The translations under genes were made by a program, and so were the position numbers. A stretch of 64,000 bases of DNA from Madurella fahalii. Lineage: Eukaryota > Ascomycota > Sordariomycetes > Sordariales. Below the pieces are notes generated by a model. That model saw only the letters and a program-made list of their open reading frames with translations, searched no databases and was not told where the DNA came from. This document shows positions 1 to 12,800 of the stretch, piece after piece; position 1 is the stretch's first letter, and the number at the start of each line of letters is the position of its first letter. The stretch covers positions 5,605,001 through 5,669,000 of the forward strand of contig CM056875.1 of assembly GCA_029876055.1 (NCBI GenBank), written 5' to 3'.

Positions 1-162
1 TGCCACGCGATGTCCAATTGAACCAATCCAGCCATCTTCAACCTTACTGAGCAGGGCCGGTCGATTACGGCGATCTCATAATTTCTGTCGTTCTCGCCTG
101 CCCCTCATTGTTAGATTTGTCGCATTTTGCCTGCTTGTCGACGTGCGAGGGTTGCTTACCCG

Positions 163-2153
163 ATGCCTCTTCTCACAATGTCTGCTAACGTTGAGGAGCG
201 GGATCCGACTTCCCGGAAGAGATCTCACGAGGATTTTTCAAAGCAAGAGGAGAGTGATTCTGTAAACTTCCATTCGTTGAGCGACAGTAAGTAACAACCC
301 GGGATGGCTTCTGCGCCTGCCGCCACACTTTGGCGCTCAACTGACCGTCACGCGTGCAGAGGAAAACGACATTCCATTTGCGTCCGCTAAGGCTCCCGCT
401 TCTTCTCCCGCATCTTCTCCCGCAAAGAGCAGTCCCGGCCTGACCGAGTCAGGAAGCAGCCCACTTGATAGGAACTCGCTTTCTCCTAACCCGACCCCCG
501 GCCGGGTCGCGAATGTGCCACCAGCCACCACGTCACCTCTCCCAAAATCAGCAGCCATGGCCAAGGATGCAGCGCAGACGGCGACCGGCGAGCCGCTAAA
601 GAAGAAGAGATTGACCCCCGAAGAGAGGAAAGCAAAGGTTGAAGCCGACGAAGCTCGCAAGAAGGAGCGGGAGGCCGAACGTGAGAAGAAACGGCGTGAG
701 AAAGAAGAGGCGGAGAAACAGAAGGCCGAACAGAAGGCTGCCAAGGCCGCCGATAAGGAGAGGAAGAAGCGCGAGAAAGAGGAAGAAGAGGCCAAAAAGG
801 CACGCAGCCAAATGAAGCTCACCAGCATGTTCAAGACGGCGCCGGTTACACCCAAGAAGGAGACTCCATCGCTGAAAACGTTGAACGGCGACGAAGCAAC
901 TGCAGCAGGTGCTTCTACGGATGCTGCACCGAAGGAGACGTCACTCTACGAGCAGATGTTCAAGCCGTTCTTCGTCAAGGAGCACGTCCGACTTGCTAAG
1001 AATCTTTTCGAGATGGACGAGGAGACGAGGGCGGCCAAGACCAAGATCCTAGACGAGTATGTGGAAGGCAAGCGGGGTGAAGCGCCGCTCCGCTTCAGCC
1101 CCTTAGATACCCTTCAGATCCCATACTCAGGCCGTCGTGGCCGCGTCTATCCGAGCGTCCGGAAGATCATGGCCGAGTTCCACGGCGTCACATCAAACAC
1201 ACCTATCGACCTCACCACAGAGTCACAGAACGCGCAGATCCTTCATACTAGGGAGGCTCTGAGGTTGGTGCCAGTGAAATCGATCAAGTTCAGGGAAGAT
1301 GTGAGACCGCCCTATATCGGCACCATCAGTGGCCTGCCGCCCGGCGTGACAAGCCTGCGGAAGCTCGCCAGGAAACCCACGTCCCGGGATCTCCTTCCCC
1401 TCAACTACGACTATGACTCGGAGGCCGAGTGGCAGGAAGAGGATGGCGAAGACGTGGATGACCTAGACGACGAGGAGGACGAGGCAGACAACGACGAGGA
1501 CATGGCGGACTTCCTGGATGACTCTGAGGATGTTGGTCCTGCGCGGATGGTGTTCTCTGGCGGCATGGAGCCCGAGAGCAGTGGACTCTGTTGGGAGAGC
1601 CGCAACCGGTTCAACACACAGCCAAAGATGTTCAAGTACCGGATGGAGTACATCCTCGGTAAGCCCACGAAGTGAGCATCGCCGGGGGGCTTGATCGCTA
1701 ATAGCATCTGCAGAATCGCTCGAGCACCATCACAGCATCGATCCCTTTTCTACAGCCTATTGGGAGGCGCCGAAACCGAAGACGGCCGCAGAAAGTGAGA
1801 AATCGAGCGCGTCCACGTCCGCCGCTGCAGGTCACGGTCCTACCTCGTCGAAATCTATCCAGGATGCGCGTGGTAACAAGACGGCGCCATCCACTACACC
1901 GTCAGACGCGTTCCAGGCTCTCAACCCGGGAAGCGGAGGAGGCGGGGGCGTGAAGAAGTCGCAGCAGCCGTTGCCACCCGATTTACAGGAGGCGCTGAAG
2001 AATATCGTGCGCAGGATGCCCAACCTCAGCAAGATTGGCGTGATTGAGTTCTTTGCCGCGGACCATCCCAAGTGTTCAAGAGCGCAGATCAAGTCTTCTT
2101 TTGACAATCTGTTTGAGAAGGCAGGGAAAGGGTTCAAGGTCAAAGGCGAGTAG
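163..2153 (+). CDS. rlf2: Chromatin assembly factor 1 large subunit (Rlf2/Cac1/p150-like)
   Basis: Three exons fit codon phase exactly: 163-286, 360-1658 and 1714-2153. An in-frame ATG at 178 is an alternative start. The middle exon encodes a long Lys/Glu/Arg-rich coiled segment (about residues 175-225, the KER region of CAF-1 p150), then a PIP-like piece (QMKLTSMFK), then a conserved central part (KPFFVKEHVRLAKNLFEMD) and a strongly acidic ED stretch around 1430-1535. The C-terminal exon ends in a small helical domain (LPPDLQEALKNIVRRMPNLSKIG) like the winged-helix end of Cac1. Known role of the family: depositing H3-H4 on newly replicated DNA with PCNA in the nucleus. Product identity rests on the KER-acidic-winged helix order, not on a search. 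Confidence 0.88.
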
Positions 2154-3012
2154 ATGTTACGTCCTTTCTCTTCGTGAAGGAGTTGATCGTTTCTTCTCAT
2201 AAATGGTCTCGGCGGGAAAGTATGGTTGAGGGGGGTGTCATAATCAATCACTATGGACGGGAATGGTTATCACGGTTAGTCAGTTCTCGCGAGAGTTCCT
2301 TTCATTTTTCCTTACTCGTTCGGCGGTCATCCATACATAGAGCATTCCGTGGGATCCTGGGCAGGGACGTTGAGTGTGCGTGGCCGGAAGCCTGCGGCTG
2401 GTCTGAGAGCGAGGGCATCGATAGGATTTGGCATGGACACCTAGGTGGCCGTTGGGTGGTGGTTCATTCGAGCAGCTGGCGTAGATAGGGACCTGCTTGT
2501 TCCGTTTTATGTACAGGCGTTGGGGCTTACAGGCTTGATCTCTGCAGTTTTCTTTTCGCTGCATGCATAGGGAAAAGCATACCTTTCCGAGATTCCTTTT
2601 CTCGACTCATGTGTCAAATGTCTAGCTAGACTTGGCTGTTAAGGGAACCATCCCGGTCAATCGTCACGGAGACCAAGCATTTGCTCAAGGTATTACCAGC
2701 ATTCTATTACTAGTACCGTAACACTGGATGCCTGTTTCTCTCCTTATTCCCATCTCTTTCGAGCCAGCTCCCGAATTACAGGCATCCTCGTGTGCAGAAA
2801 TGTACTTTTATCAGTCACATTATGGGCGGGGCATCATCCAAGCGGTAAAATTATCCCCTCCGCAAAAGCACCGCGGGTATCATCAAACTCATCAAAAACC
2901 TGCCCTTCTCCCAACGCCTTCCAGTGTAAAATCCCCAATGTCCTAGCTGAATGGCTTGCCGCAGATACCGATACCAAGACGCAGAAATGAAACGCTGTTT
3001 GAAAATCGCCGC
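2154..3012. other. Intergenic region between convergent genes
   Basis: This gap lies between the 3' end of the CAF-1 subunit gene and the 3' end of the M50B peptidase gene, so it should hold two 3' UTRs. The small open frames here are not supported by codon phase, splice sites or recognisable protein motifs. I see no RNA gene or repeat. Confidence 0.5.
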
Positions 3013-4051
3013 TCAAAACTTGGTAGGAATAAAGTGCTGCGAGTCCTCCCTCTGCTGTTCAGCAGACTGCGGGAAGGCCGCGATGCCGGCCACGATACCA
3101 GCCGCCATGAAACACAGGGAGATGATGGACCAAATGACGCCCCAGCACTGGGACGAGCCGCCGTAGCGCTTGGCAAAGACGCTCGCGTCCGAGCTGTTGA
3201 CCTTGCGGAGGATGAGATCGTCGCACTGGTTCCGACTCTGTGAGCAATCCACGCATACATAGCAGAACAAGAGCCACGGGCCCATAATAAAAAGGGGGAG
3301 TAGGTGGGGGTGCGAAGGGTGAGGAGATACTCACGATATCCCAAACACTATAAAGCGAGCTCATCACGCCAATGAAGAGCACGACGAACCGCAGCGCCTC
3401 GGCGTGGGCGATGAACCAGCAGCCGACGAGCAGGCCGACGGCGGCGAGGATGGTGCCGATGGTCAGCCAGTCGCGGCGGCCCCACCAGAGCGTCAGCAGG
3501 AAGCAGGCGCCCACGGCGATGCTGGCGATCTTGCTCGCGTTAATGTTGAACCCGGCGAACGTCAGCAGCGCCCCGACCAGCGACGACCCCAGGTAGCCCG
3601 CCGGCAGCGTGATGGCGTTGCGGCCCCCCTGCATGTGCGTCACGCCGCCCTCGCGCGGGTCCAGGCTGATCGACTTGACCCGGCCGCCCGTCAACACGCA
3701 CGTGATGGCGTGCCCGAACTCGTGGAAGGCTATTACGAGCATCTGCCGAAGAGGGGGTATGGTTAGGAATTATAATACTGATGATGATGATGTTGTCGTG
3801 AAGGGGGACGAGGGAAGCTGGAGGTTTCTTACCTTGAACGGCCATAGGACCCAGCGCACATAGGGAAGGTTCCACAGCAGGGCGATGACGACGATGTAGG
3901 CGGCGATGATGCCGAGGGTGACCTTTTGCGCGTCGTTGACGGTGAGGTCGCGCCGGGCGAGGACGACCGCGCCGGTGGTCCGGACGACGTGCGGCGCGGC
4001 GGACCGGGCGAGGTTGAGGATGCTCGTCGCAGGGTGTTGGGCTGGGGCCAT
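3013..4051 (-). CDS. Peptidase M50B-like integral membrane protein
   Basis: Three exons in phase 0: 4051-3833, 3742-3335 and 3237-3013, giving 283 residues. The first exon carries a short N-terminal segment and a hydrophobic helix (IIAAYIVVIALLWN). The second begins MLVIAFHEFGHA, with the zinc-binding HEFGH motif at about residues 80-84, followed by SISLDPREGGVTHMQGG, the hallmark of the fungal/plant M50B-like family, and then several hydrophobic helices. The last exon is a further transmembrane hairpin and a short polar tail. Site-2-type metallopeptidase activity is inferred from HExxH and LDP; the substrate is unknown. Its promoter is shared divergently with the VOC protein gene at 4592. 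Confidence 0.85.
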
Positions 4052-4591
4052 GGCGGCGGGGGAGGGAGGTTTGTCAGAGTCTCACAGGTGCCGTCGGTTC
4101 AGAGTCTGAGATGTCGTCGGGTTGACTGAGTTGTTGGAATGTGGACGACGGTCGGCGGGCGACAGGTAAGGGAAATATTGCAGCGATAATAGTCCATGAA
4201 GCGAGCGCCGGCGATGGCATGGTTTTAGTCCGAACCTGCGACGGGAGCTTGCGCGTTCCGCATGGCGCTGTCGCCGATCCAGCCCGCTGGTTGGTCCCGG
4301 CACCGTGGCTTGGCCGGGCGTTATTTTTAGTGGGCTTCGGCTACCCTTGCAGATGCCGTGATCGCTCCACAAGGCCATCCCCAGCCGGGCAATGCTCTGC
4401 TCTTTGTCTGTGGGTTCTCGGGGGATGTTCCTGGCTATCGTCAGGAACAAAGCCATTGACCCCATTCATCGTTTCTCGGTGGCCGACCGGTGCGGCATCC
4501 GTTTGGATCGGCTTGAGCTACTGCGCAGTAAGATCATGAGTGAGGTCATTGTCGGGACTGTCTTGGGCAATCATCCGATCTCGACTTACTC
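4052..4591. promoter_or_regulatory. Divergent intergenic/promoter region
   Basis: This 540-base interval separates the start codons of the leftward M50B peptidase gene and the rightward VOC-family gene, so it must contain both promoters. No clear TATA box or repeated operator-like motif was recognised. Open frames crossing it on both strands have no recognisable motifs. Confidence 0.45.
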
Positions 4592-4990
4592 ATGGCCCTC
4601 AGCGTGGCTCATCTCCGCATTGCGCGCCCCACTGACGACCTTGACAGGCTGGTGCCATTCTATCGCGACGGTCTAGGATTCGAGGTCCTGGGTGGCTTTA
4701 CCGACCACGAGGGTTTTGATGGGATCATACTGGGCCACAAATCGGCCGGCTACCACTTGGAATTCACGCGGAAACGCGGTCATGGCGTCGGCGGAGCTCC
4801 TACTCAAGACAACCTCTTGGTTTTTTATCTTCCCGATGACGGAGCATATGCGACGGCGGTGTCGCGGATGGAAGGTAGTGGTTTCGCGGCTGTCGCGAGC
4901 TTCAATCCCTACTGGGACCGCAATGGCAAGACATTCGAGGACCCAGACGGATACAGAGTGGTTCTGGCGAACATGGCGTCGCCTGTCTAG
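4592..4990 (+). CDS. VOC superfamily (glyoxalase/bleomycin-resistance fold) protein
   Basis: Single-exon frame of 132 residues starting ATG-GCC-CTC. The order of motifs fits a vicinal oxygen chelate protein with two beta-alpha-beta-beta-beta repeats: HLRIARPTDDLDRLVPFYRDGLGFEVL at the N-terminus, YHLEFT at the end of repeat one, and KTFEDPDGYRVVLAN at the end of repeat two. Candidate metal ligands are His in HLRIA, Glu in HLEF and Glu in FEDPDG. It resembles the YycE-like branch, whose substrates are generally unknown; toxin or antibiotic resistance should not be assumed. A second frame overlapping it (4692-5072) is a shadow. Confidence 0.82.
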   Translation: MALSVAHLRIARPTDDLDRLVPFYRDGLGFEVLGGFTDHEGFDGIILGHKSAGYHLEFTRKRGHGVGGAPTQDNLLVFYLPDDGAYATAVSRMEGSGFAAVASFNPYWDRNGKTFEDPDGYRVVLANMASPV

Positions 4991-5269
4991 GCGCGCAGTT
5001 CAGGGGGAATGTGGGCTTGTACGGGTATCGTGGCACAGGATGGGACTTGACGGGAATGCAACCCCCGATTGACCAAGACTCGCCAAGCACGGTTGTTGCG
5101 CAGCGCAGCGTCTTGCATCGCGGTTCCTACATTGCGGGTAAAGTGGGTGTATGTAGGCAATTCAAGGACGGGCCCAGAGCTCCAAAGGAACCTCGCAGCT
5201 TAAAGGTCGTGTCACCCCCTCTCGACCCCGCTGTCGATCCTGATCACTGAGTATACGGGCGCCTCAAAT

Positions 5270-7180
5270 ATGGCCTGGTCCCAGTTTTGGCGGTCATGGT
5301 TGGTGGCAGCCATCGCGACCACAGCCAATTGCCAACAGACGGGACTTCACCCTGACTGGCCGCGATGGTGCGGTAAGGTTTATGAAGCCGGGTGAGTCGA
5401 CGCTCTCCAGATCTCAGATCCCGCGGAGCACGAGCGGCCACTGACTCGGCCCAGGTACCCGAATTTTGACCCCGGTGGCCAGACGCTGCCTCCCAACCCC
5501 GTCCCGGGCCCTCCGCTCTTGCATGTCCAGTTCCAGCCGCGATACAGTCTCTACTTAGATAGCGAAGAATATGGCGAATTTGTGGTCAATGCTGAGTTCT
5601 CGCGCTACCACGGCACGCCTTGGCCCAACACCACGAGCACAACCAGGTGGGCCAACCGGCTGATCTTCTCCATCAATCTTGTCGAGAACGACGATCCTAT
5701 CGTCCAGAATACGGTGCCCGTCAACTCAACGGGGAATCTCTTCCGCTTCGAACTGTCACGTCTGAAGCCGAGTCTAGAGCCCATCAGGGTTGTCCTATAC
5801 GGCGCGCCCGAAGGGGGCACTCCGACCTGGACGGCCACAACCTCGCTCTACTACCTCCCTGAGAAACAGAACGGCAGCGTTACGCGGATCGACAACCTCA
5901 AGGGTGGTCTGTGGTTCAAGAATGCCGCCTCGAACCACAGATTCGAGCCGCTCCTCTTCTACGGCTTCTATGCCTCGCACGACGGCTTCCTCAGGAACAA
6001 CAACACCACCGAGATCCAGCAGTACGCCGACCTAGGCCTCAACGCCATGACGCCCCTGACCATCTACCGCGACTCAGCCGACATGTTTGCCTACATGGAC
6101 AAGATCAACCTCCGCTTCATGTACAACCTACGAGAAGGCTACAAGAACTTGACCTACGTCGAGGAGAACGTCTTGGCGGCACGCAACGCCGAAGCAATCT
6201 TTGCCTACTGGAGTGCCGACGAGTATTTATGTCCCTCAAGTTCTCTCCCAAGGAGTCTCTCTAACGTACTGCCACTAGACCGGACGGCTGGCAGGATCCT
6301 TTCTCGGCGCCCCTCGCCGCGCACGCACTCATCCGTAGACTTGACCCTTACCACCCGGTAGCCATCACCCTCAACTGCCAGAATTACTACTTCGCCGAGT
6401 ACTCGGCCGGCGCCGACTTCCTCATGGAAGACGTTTACCCGATAGGGATCAACTCAACGTGGTCTAAATGGGGCACCGAATGCAACACCACCTACGGCGA
6501 CTGGTATGTACTGCCGGATTTCCCCCCTCCCCAAGAAACTAGCCCAATAGGAACCGGGAACAGTATTGGCTGACGTGACATGACTGGGAAAAAACAGCGG
6601 CTGCGATAACTGCGAAGGAACCGTGCAGGACGTGCCCAGCCGCCTCGACGATCTAGCGACCTACGAGCGATGGCTGGGTCTCTGGCCCAAGACCAAGGCG
6701 CACAACCCGCAGAGCTTCCACGGCCAGGACTACTGGCTCCGGGACCCGTCGGCTGAGGAGGAGCACGTGATGAACGTGCTGGCGTTCAACCACGGCGCAC
6801 AGGGGATCATCTCGTGGCTGTGGCCGACCAGCGAGACGCTGGCGGCGGCGCATGGAGAGCTGGCGAGCGTGGTCACCAAGTCGCCCGTCGTGGAATTCAT
6901 CGTTGGCGGGGACAGGCCGAATCCCATCCGGGTCGAGGCGAACGGGACGGACGTGGTGGATGCGTCGTACTGGGTTATGGGCCGACAGATGCTGGTCAGC
7001 GTGGCGAATGGGGGGTATGTCGATATCGAGGGGGGTGTGTACGTTCCCGTGCCGAATGCGACTGTCATCGCGAGCACGCCGTGGGGTAATGTTCAGTGGC
7101 AACTGGAGGGCGGGAACTTGTCGGTGCCGCTGCTGCCGGCGTTGGCTACGAGCATGGTGATTTTGGATTTAAGGGGTTGA
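5270..7180 (+). CDS. Secreted TIM-barrel glycoside-hydrolase-like protein
   Basis: Four exons fit phase: 5270-5391, 5455-6222, 6279-6503 and 6598-7180, giving 565 residues. The N-terminus is a signal peptide (hydrophobic WLVAAIATTANC, cleavage near residue 21). A beta-rich N-terminal domain (about 40-150) precedes a barrel-like part with GFYASHDGF, LGLNAMTPL, INLRFMYNLREGY and a candidate acid/base in AYWSADEPDGW (Glu about 297). A second acidic site is FLMEDVYPIG. A cysteine cluster (YGDCGCDNCEG) lies across intron 3. The tail is a beta domain. N-glycosylation sequons are frequent, as expected for a secreted enzyme. The fold resembles clan GH-A enzymes; I cannot assign a CAZy family or substrate. 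Confidence 0.75.
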
Positions 7181-7482
7181 TTTGGTGTGGCGTACTGTAT
7201 GTCTTGACTACTTATGAGGCCTTAAACCTAGTGTTCCGTTTGGCCGTCATATGCAGTCAAGCAGCGAAAGCCATACCGGGACCGTTCTGTTGAATCGAGC
7301 TTGCTTACCCGGATATGTCATGCCATAATTACCCATGACCGTCATAGTTATTGCCACTCATTCCCCTGTTCCGGACGACCTGGGAACCGTACCACGCCAT
7401 GCTCATCATAGCACTACACAACAATTGCTGTACCGCCCAGACCATGCTGAATCCTCTCCCCTTCCCTTTCTCTCCCCCCCGG
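7181..7482. other. Intergenic region between convergent genes
   Basis: This short gap lies between the 3' ends of the glycoside-hydrolase-like gene and the purine-cytosine permease gene and probably holds both 3' UTRs. Nothing else is supported. Confidence 0.4.
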
Positions 7483-9253
7483 TCACCTCCCCGTCCACCT
7501 CTTCTCCCCCCACCTCAGCACCACATACAACAACCCCGTCACCACAAAAGCCAACTCAAACCCAATATCCCCCGTCGTCTCGGCAATCGGCCCGGTCCAC
7601 CACACCTGCGCCATACTGGGCACCACCACCGCAAAGCTCAGCGCCGCAGACCCGAGCGCCGCCACCCCCCATGGCAGCCTTCGCGCATCATTCCACGCGT
7701 CGGCGTCATAGCCGCGCACACAATCCCCCGCGCGAAAGACAAAGTGCTCCACCAGCACGACGGCAAGGAAGGCCGAGGCCCAGTAGCCGATGAGGGCGAG
7801 GAAGTTCTCGAGGCTGACGAAGAAGTCGGCGGCGGCGCGGATGGCGAGGGGGATGACGACGGCGGCGAAGACGAGCGCGAAGAGGTAGCGCGGCACGCGG
7901 GCGAGCCCCGGCGCGAGCAGCTGCAGGTTGAGCGTGACGCTGTACGAGGTCGCGGCCAGGTTGCCCAGCAGCGAGAAGGCCAGCAGCACGACCAGGAAGC
8001 GGCCGAAGCCGTCGCCCACCGTCGCCGTCAGCATGGCCGCCAGCACCCCGCCCACCAGCGTCTCGTCGTACGCGGCCTGCCACCGCGCGTTGTTGGGCAC
8101 GGCGTTGCCGATCGCTGCGCCGAGCGTCATGAGGAGGGTTGGGGGGAGAGAGAGGCCTAGGTAGGAGTAGAGGAAGATTTTGAAGCTGGGTTTTGGTTAG
8201 TTGGTTTGGTTTGGTTTGGTTTGGTTTGTGGGTGGGTAGAGGGGGGAAGTAAGAGGAGGAGAATCACGAACGAGGAGGTGTCGGGCTTGAGGTAGGTTGT
8301 GAAGTCGGAGGAGAGGCAGGCCCAGGGGATCATGTACGAGGCCACGATCATGCCGTACGAGAGGACGGATGAGGCGCGCGGTGGGTCATAGGTTACTTGG
8401 TTGCGGAGCTCCTTGCCGCCGGCGCCTGCGGCGATGGTGATGGCGATGAGCGCCGGGATCCAGGCGTATCGCTCGTAGACGTGCAGCACACGGAAGCCGC
8501 AGAAGGAGATGACCAGGGTGAGCAGGGCCGTGATGACGATGCCGACGGTGACGCTCAACGTGCCGTCGGCTACGGCCGAGAGACATTGCCCGCCGATGAC
8601 CGCCATGACGACGCAGAAGCCTGTGACGGTCGCGAGGTTGAGCAGGACGGGGATGGAGACGAGGTAACGCCTGCGTGCGTTAGTGGTCTGTCGGCTGCAA
8701 GAGACGGATCTCCTCACCCAAAGCTGTACCGCGCCTGCACCATCTGTCTCATGCCGGTCTTGGGCCCTAGGGTGGACATGAATGCGGGTAGGATGGTAGT
8801 TAGGAGAGTGAAGAACAGGATGATTAGTGCACTGTTTCGGAGGTCGAGCCCGTAGACGGGCGCGAGCATGCCAAAGGCGATTCTGATGACATGTTAGGCC
8901 ACACGCCCCACCCCCCCCCTACGCAGACGTCCAACTATTACTCACGGCAAGATGTTTGCATTCATGGACCACCATAGCGTGAAAACGTTGATGGTTCTCT
9001 CCACCGTCCGCTCCTTGACTGGAATCGGGGTGACACCCCTGAGCTCGACCCGGCCAAACGCCGCCGCTTTGCGGAGGACATCCCGGATGCGGCCCCATCG
9101 GTCGGCCGGCGGGGCGCCGTCGGGGTCGGGCCTCCGTTCCGAGTCGACATTTTTCGTCGCTTCTTCGTCAAGGTGGTCGTCTGAAGGAGTCATTAGTGTG
9201 AGAGTGGGTCTCTGTTGAGAGGAGAGTGATGCAAAAATTTCCCGACTTGCCAC
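7483..9253 (-). CDS. NCS1 purine-cytosine permease (Fcy2-like)
   Basis: Four exons fit phase: 9253 (or ATG 9193)-8946, 8882-8718, 8670-8272 and 8185-7483, giving 524 or 504 residues; the family usually has about 500-530. Motifs run in family order: GRVELRGVTPIPVKERT before the first helix, TLWWSMNANILPIAFG, then GPKTGMRQMVQARYSFG, the NCS1 signature, and many hydrophobic helices. GNAVPNNARWQAAYDE and TSYSVTLNLQLLAPGLARVPR are typical of fungal Fcy2-type carriers. Role: proton-coupled uptake of purines/cytosine at the plasma membrane (known of the family). The third intron holds a TTGGT microsatellite. The later ATG at 9193 (MTPSDDH) is an equally likely start. Confidence 0.88.
8201..8228. repeat. 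TTGGT/GGTTT microsatellite in permease intron 3
   Basis: Direct inspection shows five to six tandem copies of a TTTGG-type five-base unit inside the intron 8271-8186 of the permease gene. It is a simple repeat with no clear function. Confidence 0.85.
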
Positions 9254-9875
9254 TCCGTCTGACTTTCACAGATGGGACGAGATAGAGGCAGAGAAGAAAT
9301 ACAGACAGAAAAAAGGCGACCGATATAGTCAATTCTCGGGAGCTAAAAAAACTAAGCTATATCTGCATCAACTCGGTGAGTGAGTTCGGCGAATGCGCGG
9401 TAGCTGCTCCTGACCCACTTCCGCAGAGAAGGTTCTGGCCGGCCCCTCAACGCCGCTGTCGAGCTATGTATTGTGCCATCTGTACTGCGTGCTATAAATT
9501 GGCAACCCAGAAGCCAATATTGGCCTTGCCCGTCTTGGAGAGTAGACCGGCATTGCGGATGGGTAAACCGCAATGGCGGGATGCTGAAAGCACGGAGCCG
9601 AAGCCAGAACGAGGGGAAGTCCCCCTCTCCCTCCCCCAAAATATTTCTCGATTGATAAGATACCCGAACGGCCCCAGATTCGTCCAACTCAACCGTCTTA
9701 CGAATCGGCGCTTGGCAAAGCCGGTCCTTGCCGTCACAATGCTCGGATACCATGTGAGCCAGGATTCCGGTTATCCCACTTGATGCTCTGATGTAAAACG
9801 GCAACTACCGTCATTCCTGTCGGTAAACCCAACCAACCCTCAAGTCGTTATATCCCACATGAATCTCTCTCCCCC
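9254..9875. other. Intergenic region between permease start and DNA ligase end
   Basis: The region holds the leftward permease promoter and the 3' UTR of the leftward ligase gene. Open frames on both strands (about 9352-9804) mirror each other and carry no recognisable domain. No RNA gene or repeat was seen. Confidence 0.4.
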
Positions 9876-12800
9876 TTAGGCCAACCCGACCCAAAATCTC
9901 CTCCAAACGCCGTGCCCACTAGCCAGATCAAACCGCTCACCCGGCTTCTCCCTGTTATGCTTGCACCTCCTCTCCTCTTCCACAAGAGTCTCCAGCACCC
10001 GCCAGTCAAAGATAGGCACATACTCCCGCTCACCGTTCCGGCGTGTCAGCTTTGTATCCTGAATTGAGCGGAGGAAAACGTCAGTAGCCTCAATCCGCCG
10101 CGCATCGACCAGGACAATTTTCTTCTGCCGTCGACCCGTCTTCTCCGCTGTGCTGCTGCTGCTATTGCTGATGTTCTTCTTGAGCCAGGCTTTGGGGTCT
10201 TGGATGAAGTTTGTCACGCCGTGGACAGAAAGCAGGTTCTCCGTCACCCAGGGGAAGTGCGAGATACATGGCGAGAGTAAGAAAGAGTACGTGGAGAGCT
10301 CGCATGACTCGGGAAGGTAGCGGCATCTTCCGGGGTTTGTCTCGCGGGGTATCGTAGCGAGCTGGGGTGCGGTGATGCCGGTCCTTCCTGTGGAAGCGCT
10401 GTTTGCCTCGGTAGAAGGAGGTGGTGAGGCAGCAGGCATGGAAGCAAGGATCCCCTGGAATGACTGTGAAGCCTGCACGGAGTGTTGGGCAGTGTCATGC
10501 GCTCTTGCGTCCTTGTTCTCCGAGTAGGACCGGCGCATCGAAGTTGAAGTGGACAGTCTCGGCATAGGCAAATTGGCCGTGCTATGTCGCCGTGAGGGAC
10601 TTGCTCGGGTATCTATGAGCCTCTGCGACGAAGGGAATGTGGAGATGTGATCGCTCGAGCACCTCCGCGTCTTCATCCTCTCTTGCGTGTTATTCTGTGA
10701 TGATGCTTCATATGGCCGCTTCTGTCCCAGAGCGACTTGCTTCTTTTCAACTAGGCCTGAGGTTGTTGATCCAGGAGCCTGAATGGCGGACGATTTCGGG
10801 GTCATCGGCTGCCTGCCGACCGGAATGGCCTGATGCTCTCTCGTAGAACCCGGCCCCTTGGCCGTTGGCGAAGTTGGAGTAGACAAAATGCCTTGTCGGC
10901 CTGGTTGCGACGATTGGCGGCAAGGCGTCACGGGCGCCGTAGCCGTGGACGCGGTCGATTGGCTTGTTTCGTCGCCGGCGACTCTGAGTTCAGAGTTTTC
11001 CAGAGCAGCGATCCAGCCCAAAAGCTCTTGGCTGTCATCAGGCGGAGGCACCTCCTTCTCTTTGACGGCCATGTCTTGAAGTTCTGCAAACGAGAGCGCG
11101 TCGCGGTAAGTCCTGTCGCAATGGATTTTGGTAACGGATGGAAACCTGGGGCTCCAGAATCCCGTGTTGCCCTCCTTGTCAAAGGAGAAGCAGCGGAGAT
11201 CGACCACCGGCGGCGTTGGAAAAATTACCGACGGGCGCTTTCCGTTATCAATCCCGGGCTCGATTCTCAATGAAATTGCCGTGTTCTTCTCCGTTGGGAC
11301 ATACTCTGGGTTGGCAGAAAAGATGAAGGCTTCGAGTTGTGTTGCGTTAAGCTCGACGACATTCGTGACGACGAATCGTGGCTGCTTCCCAAACCGCCGC
11401 ACCTCGTCTTTATTCTCAAGACACCCGACGTAGAAATGGGTCCACTTAAGCCTGGGGATGTTGTAGGTTCGGGCTCTCGCAGCATCAAAGCGCGCGCCGA
11501 CAACGGCAAAGTCGCCGATATCCCCGAAATTGCCAATGTATTCTTTCTTGAGCTTGATTGCGCAACAGCTGTAAGGTCGCCGAGAGGGACCCCAATCGAA
11601 GTAGGGATCATCCATTTTGAGGACGAGCCCCTCTCCGCGTGCAGTAATGCATTTGGCAAAAGCACGGCGCAGGTCAGATGCGGCGGACCGCCTACCGCAA
11701 TCAATGACATCCCGCTTCACGAGAGCAGACCGGCCGGCAACCGGAGTGATGAGATCCTTCAGACGCTGGAACCTCTCCGAATGCTTAACAAGCAGAAGGG
11801 ACTCGTCATCGACCATGAGCACATCATAATACACAATCATGAGATGCTCCCAGGGATGAGGTCTGTTAGGTCAGCACCAAGATGCTTGGGAGCACAACAG
11901 GGGGCGAAAGACGCACTGGGAATCTTGATCCGTCCCTAAGAAGCTTCCGGACCTCGACACATGTTTCCTGATCTTGTGAAAGTCGAGGATTTTGGAGTGC
12001 TGGGAATAATGAGCCTCTGCAGTTTCGGGTCAGGGGGTCACTCGGGTGCATTACCTTGTCACTGTAGACCACGAGTTCGCCCTCCAGAATACAGCCTTTC
12101 TTCAAAGGACAGGAAGGCTGCCCGAGTTGCAGCGATTTTCGAATCGAGCTATCATCTTGTCAGTGGCATTGCTTCACCATATGAAAAGACGACATACTCG
12201 TGCAGGGCAAAGCGGTCTCTTGTGCTGTCCTTTCCGCTCTTTGAGAAGATCTGGATGCAGTCATAGCCTTTGCTGAGATCGATGTGGATCTGGCAATATT
12301 CGCCGTCCATCTTCTCCTCACAGCTAATTCTTCCGTGAATCATGGATAAGCAATGATTGATGCTCCGGCCTTTAATCCATGGCTGACGGCCAATCTTCAC
12401 CCCTAACGTGGGCTTCAGCGTCTCTGCAAGCTTGCTCATTCCGGCTTCCGGCTCCGCGGCTTTTCGTGTGCTTTTATGGGAGTCCAAGACGCGTCCAGCA
12501 ACAGCCAAGTCATCCTGGACGTCCAGGATTGCTGGAAGAAGTGGGTGGTAACTCTGGCAAACCACCCGCTGGTCAACAATGACCGGCTCGTAATTCTTCA
12601 GGATGAGACGAGTCAGCCATTTGGCATCTCTGGCAGAAAGTCGCCTGTACAACTCTCCGAGCTCAAGCTCCTGGTTTGCAAGGCGGTTTTCGGAAGCTGA
12701 GCTGCGCACAGCCGGCGAGCTAAATCGGCATGTCGATGCGATGGCGTGGAGAAGTTTATCAATTTCTTCCACGGTGACCCCCTTATCACTCGGAAATATG

